DNA from: Proteobacteria bacterium ST_bin14
GTDB lineage: Bacteria; Pseudomonadota; Alphaproteobacteria; Sphingomonadales; Sphingomonadaceae
Assembly (NCBI GenBank): GCA_002083655.1
Contig: MSXR01000001.1
Location: 124,001 to 188,000, forward strand
Length of the DNA stretch: 64,000 bases
Direction: 5' to 3'
The notes below the pieces were generated by a model that made no database searches, was not told the DNA's origin, and worked only from the letters and a program-made list of their open reading frames with translations. Position numbers and translations under genes: made by a program. This document shows, piece by piece, positions 9,177 to 16,852 of the stretch. Position 1 is the stretch's first letter. Each line of letters begins with the position of its first letter.

Positions 9177-9217
9177 TGTTGATGTGCAACATTTGCCAAG
9201 GTTTGGTGTCTTTCACC
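9177..9217. promoter_or_regulatory. possible activator-binding dyads upstream of the sigma-54-type promoter
   Basis: Two short inverted repeats lie 75-120 bp before the promoter at 9294: TGTTG/CAACA with a 5-base spacer (9177-9191) and GGTG/CACC with a 5-base spacer (9205-9217). This is the distance at which sigma-54 enhancer-binding proteins usually bind. The assignment is inferred from position only. Confidence 0.35.
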
Positions 9218-9293
9218 ACTTAAATTGGCGGCTTTTGCGAGGATTCGCACCGCTCTTGGTGATCAACGGCTGAATTCTGCGCCTTTTTGCAAT

Positions 9294-9309
9294 TGGCACG
9301 GTCCCTGCA
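9294..9309 (+). promoter_or_regulatory. sigma-54-type (-24/-12) promoter
   Basis: TGGCAC, five bases, CTGCA. The GG (9295-9296) and GC (9307-9308) have the exact 12-base register required by RpoN holoenzyme; only the first T of TTGC is changed. Transcription would start near 9320, giving a leader of about 45 bases before the microprotein start at 9366. Confidence 0.6.
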
Positions 9310-9365
9310 ATCCCCTTGGCATCGCTGGCCGGATGGTCCGGACAGCGGCAAAAAGGGAAAAAACC

Positions 9366-9473
9366 ATGTTCCGCATTGAAACCATCTCACGCGTTGTTTT
9401 CTCGGCAGCTGCCGCTCTTGTGTTCGCGACCGTGCTGGTCAGCGCTGCCGTTCCCATGGTGCCGATCGCCTGA
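9366..9473 (+). CDS. 35-aa single-span membrane microprotein
   Basis: Short frame with ATG at 9366 behind a good ribosome-binding region (AAAAAGGG, 7-8 bases upstream). The product has a charged start (MFRIETISR) and one hydrophobic segment of about 22 residues, so it is probably inner-membrane or exported. It is the first gene after the sigma-54-type promoter. No known function is recognised. The short length lowers certainty, but the promoter, ribosome-binding site and tandem partner at 9512 support translation. Confidence 0.6.
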   Translation: MFRIETISRVVFSAAAALVFATVLVSAAVPMVPIA

Positions 9474-9511
9474 TCGGCACCCATCAACGCCACCAATCCA
9501 CACCGAGAGAG

Positions 9512-9619
9512 ATGATGACCGCTATCCGCAGCCTGACCCTTGTCGTTCTTGCCTTTGCATCAACGGCTACGCTCATCCTGGCGCAAAACGCGCTGTTCAA
9601 CACCGTCGTGATGGGGTGA
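9512..9619 (+). CDS. second 35-aa membrane microprotein
   Basis: Thirty-eight bases after the first microprotein, with ATG ATG at 9512/9515 preceded by GAGAGA. The peptide starts MMTAIRSLTLVVLAF and has one hydrophobic stretch reaching about residue 24, then a short polar tail ending NTVVMG. It has the same length and topology as its neighbour but little sequence identity. It is probably cotranscribed. Function unknown. Confidence 0.55.
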   Translation: MMTAIRSLTLVVLAFASTATLILAQNALFNTVVMG

Positions 9620-9761
9620 TTATCAGGATTGATGTCACCCAAGGTTGCGGCCGGATGCGCTGTGATCAGCGGCGATTGCCGAATTTGCGCGCCAATTGGT
9701 CAGTTCTGGCCTAGATCGTTACTCAGGCAGGCATGAAGCGTGCCCGATAGGGATGCACGCC

Positions 9762-9884
9762 ATGGCCAAAGCCCAAAAGAAATCGAACAAGGAAGTCCGC
9801 AAGCCCAAGGCGGAAAAGCCCAAAAAGGGCAATGCATCCAACCCATCGACCAAGGGCGCAGTGCCCGCCCCAGCCAAGGGCTGA
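9762..9884 (+). CDS. 40-aa lysine-rich basic protein
   Basis: Very basic, Lys/Pro/Ala-rich peptide (MAKAQKKSNKEVRKPKAEKP at the start), likely disordered and nucleic-acid-binding in character. The ATG at 9762 is nine bases after AGGG. It lies 8 bp before the PhnA-like gene and may be in one operon with it. No family function is known to me; expression is inferred from the ribosome-binding site and spacing. Confidence 0.5.
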   Translation: MAKAQKKSNKEVRKPKAEKPKKGNASNPSTKGAVPAPAKG

Positions 9885-9892
9885 TCAGCAGC

Positions 9893-10216
9893 ATGGCACC
9901 GATATCAACGCCCGGCGATGACGACAGCTTTGTCTTTGACGAAGCAAGTGGCGAATGGATCAGCGCGGCTGATGCTGCACAGTCCGCCGTCGGCGAAGCC
10001 GCGGTCGAGGTTCGCGACGCGGTGGGCAATTTGCTGGCTGACGGAGATCAGGTGACCTTGATCAAGGATCTGACCGTCAAGGGGGCGGGCCAGACGCTGA
10101 AGCGCGGGACATTGATAAAATCAATCCGCCTCACCGGCGACCCACAAGAAATTGACTGCCGGTTTGATGGCATCAAGGGTCTGGTGCTGCGCGCCGAGTT
10201 TGTGAAGAAGCGATAG
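9893..10216 (+). CDS. PhnA-domain protein lacking the zinc ribbon
   Basis: 107-aa protein whose C-terminal ~65 residues (VRDAVGNLLADGDQVTLIKD onward, to LRAEFVKKR) match the PhnA C-terminal domain, historically called alkylphosphonate uptake though the biochemical role is unclear. The usual N-terminal zinc-ribbon cysteines are absent; the N-terminus is acidic instead (DDDSFVFDEASGEW). The ATG at 9893 is taken because upstream in-frame sequence is the shadow of the lysine-rich gene. No phn genes are nearby. Confidence 0.75.
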   Translation: MAPISTPGDDDSFVFDEASGEWISAADAAQSAVGEAAVEVRDAVGNLLADGDQVTLIKDLTVKGAGQTLKRGTLIKSIRLTGDPQEIDCRFDGIKGLVLRAEFVKKR

Positions 10217-10285
10217 CGCCGAACAGCAACGATTATACCCCGCGCAAGCACAAACCGTTTTCCCGACCCTTTGGCCCCTATGCGT

Positions 10286-10780
10286 CTACCCTTTGCGGCT
10301 CGCTTCGAACAAAAACCAGGCGCGCTGTTCGGCTTCGTCAGTCCAGGTGTCGAGAATACCGCTGGTGGCATTGTCCTTGGCGTTATCAACAATGATCTTG
10401 GCTTCGCGCAGCGAGGCGATCAGTGCTAGATTATCCTCGCGCAGTTCGGCCAGCATCGCGTCTGGCGCGACGAAATCGGCGTCATTGTCCTTGATCGTCT
10501 GGTGCCGCGCGATGTCGCCGATGGAGCGCAATGTGGCGTTGCCGGTTTTGCGAACACGCTCTGCGATCACATCCGTGGTCGCCAGAATCTGCGTCGCCTG
10601 ATCATCGAGCAGCAGATGATAGTCGCGAAAATGCGGGCCAGAGACGTGCCAGTGGAAATTCTTGGTCTTGAAATACAGCGCATAGCTATCTGCCAAGATC
10701 CCGTTCAGCGCTTCGGCCACGCTCTTGGTCGCGTTGGATTTCAGGTCGGTCGGCGTTTTGAGGGCGGTATCGGTTGGCAT
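10286..10780 (-). CDS. dps: Dps-type DNA-protecting miniferritin
   Basis: Dodecameric ferritin-like protein that oxidises and stores iron and protects DNA in starvation or oxidative stress. At 164 aa it has the expected length. The ferroxidase signature is seen as KNFHWHVSGPHFRDYHLLLD (about residues 39-58) with the second-helix acidic residues further on. The N-terminus is lysine-poor, so DNA binding may be weak. It stands alone, with 100 bp to the next gene upstream. Confidence 0.93.
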   Translation of the reverse strand: MPTDTALKTPTDLKSNATKSVAEALNGILADSYALYFKTKNFHWHVSGPHFRDYHLLLDDQATQILATTDVIAERVRKTGNATLRSIGDIARHQTIKDNDADFVAPDAMLAELREDNLALIASLREAKIIVDNAKDNATSGILDTWTDEAEQRAWFLFEASRKG

Positions 10781-10880
10781 GAAAAGCGTCTCCGTTGGGT
10801 GGGGTTAGGATTGAACGCCGCTGTAGCTTATTGGCTCCCGCAAAATCCCGCCAACAGTTTCGATCTGTGTGAATGGCGCG

Positions 10881-11450
10881 CTACATCAGCCGGAGCGCGC
10901 TGACCCCGAATACCAGACCGGTCAGGATCAACACCAGGCCAATCGCGAACCGGATCGGGCGGTGCGGCAGCGATTGATATCCGCGTTCCCCCGCCAGGAT
11001 CGCCGGGATAATCACGGCCAGGCTGCCCAACGTTGCGCCGATCACGGCGAAAGGGGCGACGAGCGGCGAGCGTGCGGTAACGGCGGCGGTTAGAAACTGG
11101 GTTCGGTCACCCACCCCGATTGCCAGCAGCGCCACCAACGTGGTGGCAAAGGCACCGATTCGCCATCTGCTCATCCGATCTGGCGATTTCATCGCGAAAA
11201 GTCCGCTGCTGCCAGCCGAAACAAGCGCCATCGCCAGGAAAAGCGCGCGTGCATTGGGCGTCATAATCGGGGCCATCAGTGATCCGGCGACCGCGCCTAG
11301 TGCATTGCCGGCCGATAGCGCGATGATGGCTGCCACGATAATAATACCGGGTTTTTGGTACCGATCGCCCATGATTGCGGCTAGCCAGGCCGTTCGATCA
11401 CTCGCCTGGCACAGTAACGCGCCGACAAAAGCGGCCATCAACGCATCCAT
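10881..11450 (-). CDS. TMEM165/GDT1 (UPF0016) family membrane protein
   Basis: Inner-membrane protein of 189 aa with about six hydrophobic segments in two related halves. The family, known as Mn2+/Ca2+ exporters, carries E-x-G-D-[KR]-T in each half. Here the second half has GVGDRTQF and the first has QASDRTAW, so the acidic Glu is missing from both and the first is the more altered. It may transport a different ion or have lost activity. It ends 10 bp before the next gene start region on the same strand as the 105-aa neighbour and is probably cotranscribed with it. Confidence 0.75.
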   Translation of the reverse strand: MDALMAAFVGALLCQASDRTAWLAAIMGDRYQKPGIIIVAAIIALSAGNALGAVAGSLMAPIMTPNARALFLAMALVSAGSSGLFAMKSPDRMSRWRIGAFATTLVALLAIGVGDRTQFLTAAVTARSPLVAPFAVIGATLGSLAVIIPAILAGERGYQSLPHRPIRFAIGLVLILTGLVFGVSALRLM

Positions 11451-11460
11451 GAATCTGCGA

Positions 11461-11778
11461 TCAGCCAGTCAGGCGAACGGAGCAGGCAGCGACATAGCTT
11501 TCGCGGGCGAATCGGTCTTGGCGCTCACTGCCAATGGCTTCCCGGAGCAGCGCGATCCAGCCGGTGATCAGCGGACCTTGATCGCCGCGCGCCAGCGCCG
11601 ATTCGAGCACTTGCGCCACGCTGGCCACGGGCAGCATCCCGTTTTGCACCGCAATGCGCCGAATCGTGTCGATTTCGCTCGCCAGCGCGGCCAGGCCAGG
11701 CCGCACCCCCAGCAACGTCGCCCGTCGTATCAGTTCAGCCTGTACCTGTTGGTCGATCTTCGTGCGCTGGGCCATCAT
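11461..11778 (-). CDS. uncharacterised 105-aa protein
   Basis: Soluble, mostly helical small protein with no domain I recognise. It starts MMAQRTKIDQQVQAELIRRA and contains no cysteine cluster or signal peptide. A second in-frame ATG is the next codon. It lies 10 bp upstream of the GDT1-family gene on the same strand, so the two probably form one transcription unit. Confidence 0.65.
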   Translation of the reverse strand: MMAQRTKIDQQVQAELIRRATLLGVRPGLAALASEIDTIRRIAVQNGMLPVASVAQVLESALARGDQGPLITGWIALLREAIGSERQDRFARESYVAACSVRLTG

Positions 11779-11971
11779 TCGTCCCCTCTTGCCTTTGGGT
11801 AAGATGGTGCGCGCATCATGGTAAAATTGGCGTTAATGGCAGGCAAACGGGCAAGCGCCGTGCGGCACAGACTTGACTTTGCGGCGAACGTGGGCCAACG
11901 GCATCGGCTTACCAAGCGGCGGGCACGCGTTCGTCGCTTTTTGCTTTTTTTAACGCGCAGGAATTCAGGTC

Positions 11972-12139
11972 ATGGCAAAGCCGACCACCGTCAAGATCAA
12001 GCTCGTCAGCTCGGCAGATACCGGTTTCTTCTATGTGACCAAAAAGAACCCGCGCACCCAGACCGACAAGCTCAGCTTCCGCAAATATGATCCCGTCGTG
12101 CGCAAGCATGTCGATTTCAAGGAAGCCAAGATCAAGTGA
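11972..12139 (+). CDS. rpmG: 50S ribosomal protein L33
   Basis: 55-aa ribosomal protein, recognised from MAKPTTVKIKLVSSADTGFF and the end YDPVVRKHVDFKEAKIK. It lacks the zinc-binding cysteines, as in the alphaproteobacterial form. The ATG at 11972 follows CAGGAATTCAGGTC, with AGG upstream. About 190 bp without a gene precede it and should contain its promoter. Confidence 0.95.
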   Translation: MAKPTTVKIKLVSSADTGFFYVTKKNPRTQTDKLSFRKYDPVVRKHVDFKEAKIK

Positions 12140-12170
12140 TGCGGCGGGCGGCATAAGTCGCCTTCCTGTC

Positions 12171-12190
12171 ATCCCGGCAATGGCTGGGAT
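12171..12190. repeat. REP-like palindrome
   Basis: ATCCCGGC and GCTGGGAT pair over eight bases (one G-U) around AATG. The surrounding TGTCATCCCGGC form is typical of short intergenic palindromes in sphingomonads and resembles the pair at 44244-44338. Confidence 0.5.
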
Positions 12191-12218
12191 CAAGCGCCCA
12201 GATTCAGAGCCGAGATTT

Positions 12219-12249
12219 AGAGCCGCGGGGGAACTTCCCCTGCGGCTCT
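12219..12249. terminator. stem-loop between convergent rpmG and divK
   Basis: AGAGCCGC/GCGGCTCT plus GGGG/CCCC form a 12-13-bp hairpin with a five-base loop. Only two T follow on the plus strand and none on the minus, so termination in either direction is plausible but weakly supported. Confidence 0.5.
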
Positions 12250-12251
12250 TG

Positions 12252-12632
12252 TCATGTCGGCAGCAATGCCTTCACCTGCGCGATGAATGCCGCCAGTGCG
12301 ATGGGCTTTGATACATAGGCATTGGCACCCGCCGCCCTGATCCGGTCTTCATCCTCACGACCGGCATACGCGGTTATGGCCATGATGGGGATGGTGCGCA
12401 GCGCCAGATCGCCCTTTAACTGCGCAATCAGTTCATAACCCGTCATATGCGGCAACTGGATGTCGGTAATGATCAGATCGGGAAGGAATGCGCGCGCGCG
12501 CCCCACCGCCTCACGCCCGTCGCGCACGCCTTCGGCCACATATTCATGCGCGCGCAGCAGATCGCAGAAAAGTTTCAGGTTCAGTTCGTTGTCCTCGACA
12601 ACCAGCACCCTTTTTGCCACGTCCGCGATCAT
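12252..12632 (-). CDS. divK: DivK-type single-domain response regulator
   Basis: 126-aa receiver domain with no output domain, as in DivK, which controls cell-cycle kinases and polarity in Alphaproteobacteria. Acidic pocket VVEDNELN, phospho-acceptor Asp57 in LIITDIQLPHMTG, the Thr of MAITAYAG and the Lys of VSKPIAL are all present. The start at 12632 is the conserved one; upstream in-frame sequence is the reverse shadow of the DUF3572 gene. The divergent DUF3572 gene begins 30 bp away, a neighbour pair common in this group. Confidence 0.92.
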   Translation of the reverse strand: MIADVAKRVLVVEDNELNLKLFCDLLRAHEYVAEGVRDGREAVGRARAFLPDLIITDIQLPHMTGYELIAQLKGDLALRTIPIMAITAYAGREDEDRIRAAGANAYVSKPIALAAFIAQVKALLPT

Positions 12633-12662
12633 CCTTTTCCTCAAGGCCAAAGCGAATAGGCA

Positions 12663-12947
12663 ATGCGCCCGCCCGTGACAAATGAAGACGCCGATCAAGC
12701 GGCACTGGTGCTGGGGTTGCACGCGCTTGGCTGGGCACTGGCAGAGCCTGACCGGGCGAGTCGCTTGCTCGCGCTGACCGGTCTTGATCCGCAAACGCTG
12801 CGCGCAAGCGCGGGCGATGCCGCCACGCTGGCCGCCGTGCTCGGTTTCCTCGAATCGCATGAGCCTGATCTTGTCTCTTGCGCCACCGCAATTGATACCA
12901 CCCCCGCCGCGCTGGTCCGCGCGCGCCAGATATTGGAAGACCAATGA
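12663..12947 (+). CDS. DUF3572 family protein
   Basis: 94-aa, mainly helical protein recognised as DUF3572 by the run LGWALAEPDRASRLLALTGL and the end region AIDTTPAALVRARQILEDQ. The function is unknown. It is divergent from divK and overlaps the next gene as ATGA (12944-12947), so it is translated together with the HAD-family gene. Confidence 0.8.
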   Translation: MRPPVTNEDADQAALVLGLHALGWALAEPDRASRLLALTGLDPQTLRASAGDAATLAAVLGFLESHEPDLVSCATAIDTTPAALVRARQILEDQ

Positions 12948-13591
12948 ACGCCCCAACCATGCCCCCGATGAAACCGCTGCTGATCACCGATTGCGATGAA
13001 GTGCTGCTGCACATGGCCCGGCATTTCGGTGCGTGGCTGGGAGAGGTGCATGATATCGACTTCAAACTGGCGCATGGTGACATGGCGACCAGCATGAAGC
13101 GCCGCGACGGCACCCCGCTGGAGCGCGAGGAAATGTGGACCTATTTGGCGGGGTTCTTCCCGGCGGAAATGGGTCGCCAAACCTTGGTGCCGCACGCCGC
13201 TGAATCGATCGCGGCACTGGCGCAGATTGCCGATATTGTCGTGCTCACCAATTTGCAGGATCATTGCCGCCCGGCGCGGACTGCCCAGCTTGAATCCTTT
13301 GGAATCGTCCACCGGGTTGAAACCAACCAGGGGGGCAAGGGCACCCGTGTTGCGTCCATTGCCGCTGAATATGGCAACCCCGTCACCGTGTTTGTCGATG
13401 ATCTGGCGGTCCACCTTGAATCCTGCGCCACGCATGCCCCCCACGTCCACCGGCTGCACATGGTTTCAGAACCCGCCCTTGCCCCGCACGTGCCGCCAGC
13501 GCCCGCTGCCCATGCCCGCATCGATGATTGGCGCGAGGCAAAGGACTGGATCACGGCGCGGTTTGCCGCGGCAGCACCGGCGAGTGCTTGA
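12944..13591 (+). CDS. HAD-superfamily hydrolase
   Basis: 215-aa protein with the haloacid-dehalogenase motifs: LLITDCDEVL (motif I, DxD), VVLTNLQDH (motif II Thr), a Lys in TNQGGKGTRV and TVFVDDLAVHL (motif IV). It is probably a cytoplasmic phosphatase of unknown substrate. It overlaps DUF3572 by four bases. A second ATG at 12968 gives an N-terminus closer to motif I and is also possible. Confidence 0.8.
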   Translation: MNAPTMPPMKPLLITDCDEVLLHMARHFGAWLGEVHDIDFKLAHGDMATSMKRRDGTPLEREEMWTYLAGFFPAEMGRQTLVPHAAESIAALAQIADIVVLTNLQDHCRPARTAQLESFGIVHRVETNQGGKGTRVASIAAEYGNPVTVFVDDLAVHLESCATHAPHVHRLHMVSEPALAPHVPPAPAAHARIDDWREAKDWITARFAAAAPASA

Positions 13592-13623
13592 CCCCTTCCT
13601 GCCTGCGTGGTTGAGCTTATCCT

Positions 13624-14106
13624 ATGACTGATCGAATCGCTGCAAAGCTCGCCGAACTCGGCCTTGCCCTGCCCGTAGCTGCGGCGCCGGTCGCTGCTTA
13701 TGTACCTGCGGTTGAGGTGGGGGGCTTGCTCCATATCTCCGGTCAGCTGCCGTTTGATGAGGGCAAGGTGATGACCGGCCGGGTGGGCGAGGATCGCGAC
13801 CTGGCCTATGCGCAATTGGCTGCACAACGCTGTGCGTTAATGCTGGTGGCGCAGATGAACCAGGCGCTTGGCGGGCTCGACCGGGTGGTGCGGATCGTGA
13901 AGCTGGGCGTGTTCGTCAACAGCAGCGTTGATTTCACCGATCAGGCCAAGGTTGCCAATGGCGCATCAGAGCTAATGGTCGCCTTGTTCGGGGAGGCAGG
14001 CAAACATGCGCGCAGCGCGGTGGGTGTCGCGGTTCTTCCGCTGGGTGCCGTTGTGGAAGTCGATGCCATTGTTCAGGTTGGTCCCGCGCCGCTGGCCGGA
14101 AGCTGA
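13624..14106 (+). CDS. RidA/YjgF-family protein
   Basis: 160-aa member of the RidA superfamily, whose best-known members deaminate reactive enamine/imine intermediates. The LHISGQLPF strand near residue 39 and the C-terminal LPLGAVVEVDAIVQ match. The length and the VNGA-type insertion suit the longer 'YjgF-like' branch, in which the catalytic Arg is often absent, so enzymatic activity is uncertain. It is 10 bp before the FemAB-like gene and likely cotranscribed. Confidence 0.85.
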   Translation: MTDRIAAKLAELGLALPVAAAPVAAYVPAVEVGGLLHISGQLPFDEGKVMTGRVGEDRDLAYAQLAAQRCALMLVAQMNQALGGLDRVVRIVKLGVFVNSSVDFTDQAKVANGASELMVALFGEAGKHARSAVGVAVLPLGAVVEVDAIVQVGPAPLAGS

Positions 14107-14116
14107 TCGCACAATC

Positions 14117-15253
14117 ATGACTGAGCGCGATCTTGTCGCGCGGCTGTCGCCGGGCGTCGCCAGCATCGCTGCTGCCGATTGGGATGGATGTTCGGGTGCG
14201 GACAATCCCTTTCTCAGCCACGCCTTTCTATCGATCCTAGAAGAGTCGGGCAGCGTTTCGCCGCGCACCGGCTGGCAATCATTGCCCATCGTGATCGATG
14301 GTGCCGATGGCAAACCCGCCGCGATCGCCCCTGCCTATGCCAAGGGGCATAGTCAGGGCGAATATGTGTTCGATCATGCCTGGGCCGATGCCTATCAGCG
14401 CGCAGGCGGGGACTATTATCCCAAGCTGCAGGTGGCGGTGCCGTTTACGCCCGTGCCCGGCCCGCGGTTGCTGCTGCGGGACGCAACGCTTGGCCCGGCG
14501 CTGATCGGCGCGCTGGAGGCGGTGGTGGTCAACCAGGGGCTGTCGAGCGCGCACGCTACCTTTGTCAGCCCCGATCAACTGTCCCTGTTCGAACAGGCGG
14601 GCTGGCTGATCCGCGCAGGCACGCAATTCCATTGGCGCAATGATGGTTATGCCAGCTTCGACGATTTTCTGGGCGCGCTCGCCAGCCGCAAGCGAAAGGC
14701 GATCCGCAAGGAACGCGAGCAGGCGGTGGCTGGGCTGACGATCCGGCATGTCACGGGCGCTGACCTGACTGAGGCCGATTGGGATGCGTTCTGGGTATTC
14801 TATCAGGATACCGGCGCGCGCAAATGGGGCACGCCTTACCTCAGCCGCCGGTTCTTCTCGTTGCTGGGGGAGCGGATGGCAGACCGGGTGCTGCTGATCA
14901 TGGCCGAACGCGACGGAAAGCCCATCGCCGGTGCCCTGAACCTGATCGGCACAGACACGCTCTACGGCCGCTATTGGGGGGCGATCGAGGATGTGCCCTT
15001 CCTGCATTTTGAGCTGTGTTATTATCAAGCCATCGACGCGGCGATTGCGCGCGGGATGCAATCGGTGGAGGCAGGGGCGCAGGGTGAACATAAGCTCGCG
15101 CGCGGCTATGCGCCGGTGGCGACATGGTCGGCGCATTTTATCCCTGATCCCAATTTCCGCCGCGCCATTGCCGATTTTCTGGTCCGCGAGCGCGAAGCGG
15201 TGGCCGCTGACCGGGAATATCTGGGCCAGATGACGCCGTTCAAACGGGCGTAG
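14117..15253 (+). CDS. FemAB-like (COG3146) GNAT-fold protein
   Basis: 378-aa protein of the group formerly called DUF482, related to peptidyltransferases with duplicated GNAT folds. Conserved-looking pieces include NPFLSHAFLSILEESGS near the start, SRKRKAIRKERE in the middle, ARKWGTPYLSRRFF, and GAQGEHKLARGYAPV near the end. The substrate is unknown; transfer onto an amine or peptide is a reasonable guess. The ATG at 14117 is the first in frame after the RidA stop. Confidence 0.8.
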   Translation: MTERDLVARLSPGVASIAAADWDGCSGADNPFLSHAFLSILEESGSVSPRTGWQSLPIVIDGADGKPAAIAPAYAKGHSQGEYVFDHAWADAYQRAGGDYYPKLQVAVPFTPVPGPRLLLRDATLGPALIGALEAVVVNQGLSSAHATFVSPDQLSLFEQAGWLIRAGTQFHWRNDGYASFDDFLGALASRKRKAIRKEREQAVAGLTIRHVTGADLTEADWDAFWVFYQDTGARKWGTPYLSRRFFSLLGERMADRVLLIMAERDGKPIAGALNLIGTDTLYGRYWGAIEDVPFLHFELCYYQAIDAAIARGMQSVEAGAQGEHKLARGYAPVATWSAHFIPDPNFRRAIADFLVREREAVAADREYLGQMTPFKRA

Positions 15254-15256
15254 GCG

Positions 15257-16843
15257 CTATCGCGGGGGCGGCGTCAGCTCTTCGCGGGTCAGCTGTACAG
15301 CGGGCTTGCTGTGATCGATTCGGAAAACCGCGCTTGTGCCGTCACGCCATACCGGAATCAGCCCAGCCTCCAGCTTGCGATCATAGGGCGGTGGCTGGAT
15401 CAGCCAAACATAATCGAACGCGTCGCGCGGGAACCGGGCGAGCGAACGTCCAATCGGTCGCCACCATTCGCGGGGGCACTGGATGTGGGTAACGATTTGC
15501 GATGGATCATGCCGAAAGCCGCGCCCGGCATTGAACCGTGTCGTCAACAACTGCGCACCGGCCATTGACCATTGATCATTCGAATAGGCCATGCGCCGTT
15601 CTAGCGCGAGCGCGGGCAGGTGCTGCAGCCGCGTAAGGAACCACTCGCTATAACAGGTTTCGCCAACGAAACTGACGAGCTTGGCCCCGACGGGGATGTG
15701 CACCAGCGCCTTTAGCTGGCGATCATAGCTTTGGTCATACTGCCAAAAGCTAACCGTTGTTGCGGCAATGCGGACGGTGAAAAAGGCCAGTCCCACCGCC
15801 GCCAGCGTGGATGCACCGCGCATCGACAAGCCTTTGCGTGGCCGCAGCGCGATCAGCGCAATCGCGATCATGAACGGGGCCAGCCGCATATCGGCATAGG
15901 CAGAACCAAAAACCACGCGCGGCAGCAGGATAAACACCGCCAGCAGGAACAGCGCCGATAGCGCCAGGTTGCGCGAATATTCGATGTTCGGGTCGCGAAA
16001 TCCCTTGAAAAGGATCAGATACAGCACCGCCGTCGATGCAATGTCGAACGCCTGCCAGCGATCACGTAGCACCATCGTCACCCAGCCGATTTTGGCGCGC
16101 CAGTTGAACCAGTCGCCGGTCTGGCCGCTCACCCCGCCGCCGCTGCGCCATACCACCATCAGCGCCATTGGCAGCGCCAGCGGCAGGCAGCCGATACAGG
16201 CACGCACCCAGGCATTTAACCAGCGATGGCCAAGATCATGCTGACGGATCATCTCCGCCGAAAAGGCCAGTACCCCCAGAAACCCCCAGCCAAAAGTATG
16301 GCAAACCCATAACAGGCACGACAAGGGGATGAAAATGGCGGCGCGCAGCTGCAATCTGCCCAGGCGGGCAAGCCGCAACCACAGGCCAAATGCGTTCAAC
16401 GCAAGTGCCATAGACAGCGCGAAATTGACGAAGCCGAAATGGAGCGGGAAACAATATGCCAGCGGCAGGGCGAACAATGCCGTCGCGGGGATGCGGCCAT
16501 GCACTTCGCGCGCAATCCATAGCAGCCCGGTCACGATCAGCGGCGGGATCGTCAGCACGATCAGTTTGACCGCCAGTTCCAGCCCGAAAATCGGGGCGAG
16601 CGGAATGATCAGCAGATCAAGCCCCAAATTACCGATCAGCGACCAGTTGAAGTGATACCATTCACCCAGCCAGGGATAGGTACCCAGGTCGAGCTGCACC
16701 CGGTATCGCCCCATATGGCCCGGCAAATCCACAAGCGGCGGAATATCGGGCCAGAGCAGCGGAATCGCCGATACCAGCGCCGCTGCTGCGACGAACCAGC
16801 GTGTTTGCCACCAATGAAGCCGTTCGGCTGTATCCGCTTGCAT
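15257..16843 (-). CDS. large polytopic membrane protein, GT-C-like
   Basis: 528 aa with about ten hydrophobic segments from residue 18 to 365, then a soluble C-terminal domain of about 150 residues. The first periplasmic loop carries acidic and aromatic residues (PPLVDLPGHMGRYRVQLDLG), as in GT-C polyprenyl-sugar glycosyltransferases. Function and donor are not known. It follows the other large membrane gene by 9 bp, suggesting one operon for a cell-envelope sugar modification. This is inference from topology. Confidence 0.65.
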   Translation of the reverse strand: MQADTAERLHWWQTRWFVAAAALVSAIPLLWPDIPPLVDLPGHMGRYRVQLDLGTYPWLGEWYHFNWSLIGNLGLDLLIIPLAPIFGLELAVKLIVLTIPPLIVTGLLWIAREVHGRIPATALFALPLAYCFPLHFGFVNFALSMALALNAFGLWLRLARLGRLQLRAAIFIPLSCLLWVCHTFGWGFLGVLAFSAEMIRQHDLGHRWLNAWVRACIGCLPLALPMALMVVWRSGGGVSGQTGDWFNWRAKIGWVTMVLRDRWQAFDIASTAVLYLILFKGFRDPNIEYSRNLALSALFLLAVFILLPRVVFGSAYADMRLAPFMIAIALIALRPRKGLSMRGASTLAAVGLAFFTVRIAATTVSFWQYDQSYDRQLKALVHIPVGAKLVSFVGETCYSEWFLTRLQHLPALALERRMAYSNDQWSMAGAQLLTTRFNAGRGFRHDPSQIVTHIQCPREWWRPIGRSLARFPRDAFDYVWLIQPPPYDRKLEAGLIPVWRDGTSAVFRIDHSKPAVQLTREELTPPPR

Positions 16844-16852
16844 CCCCCCGCT

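Noticed and set aside
12633..12956. N-terminal extension of DivK
   Set aside because: It is the reverse shadow of DUF3572; DivK homologues start at the receiver domain.
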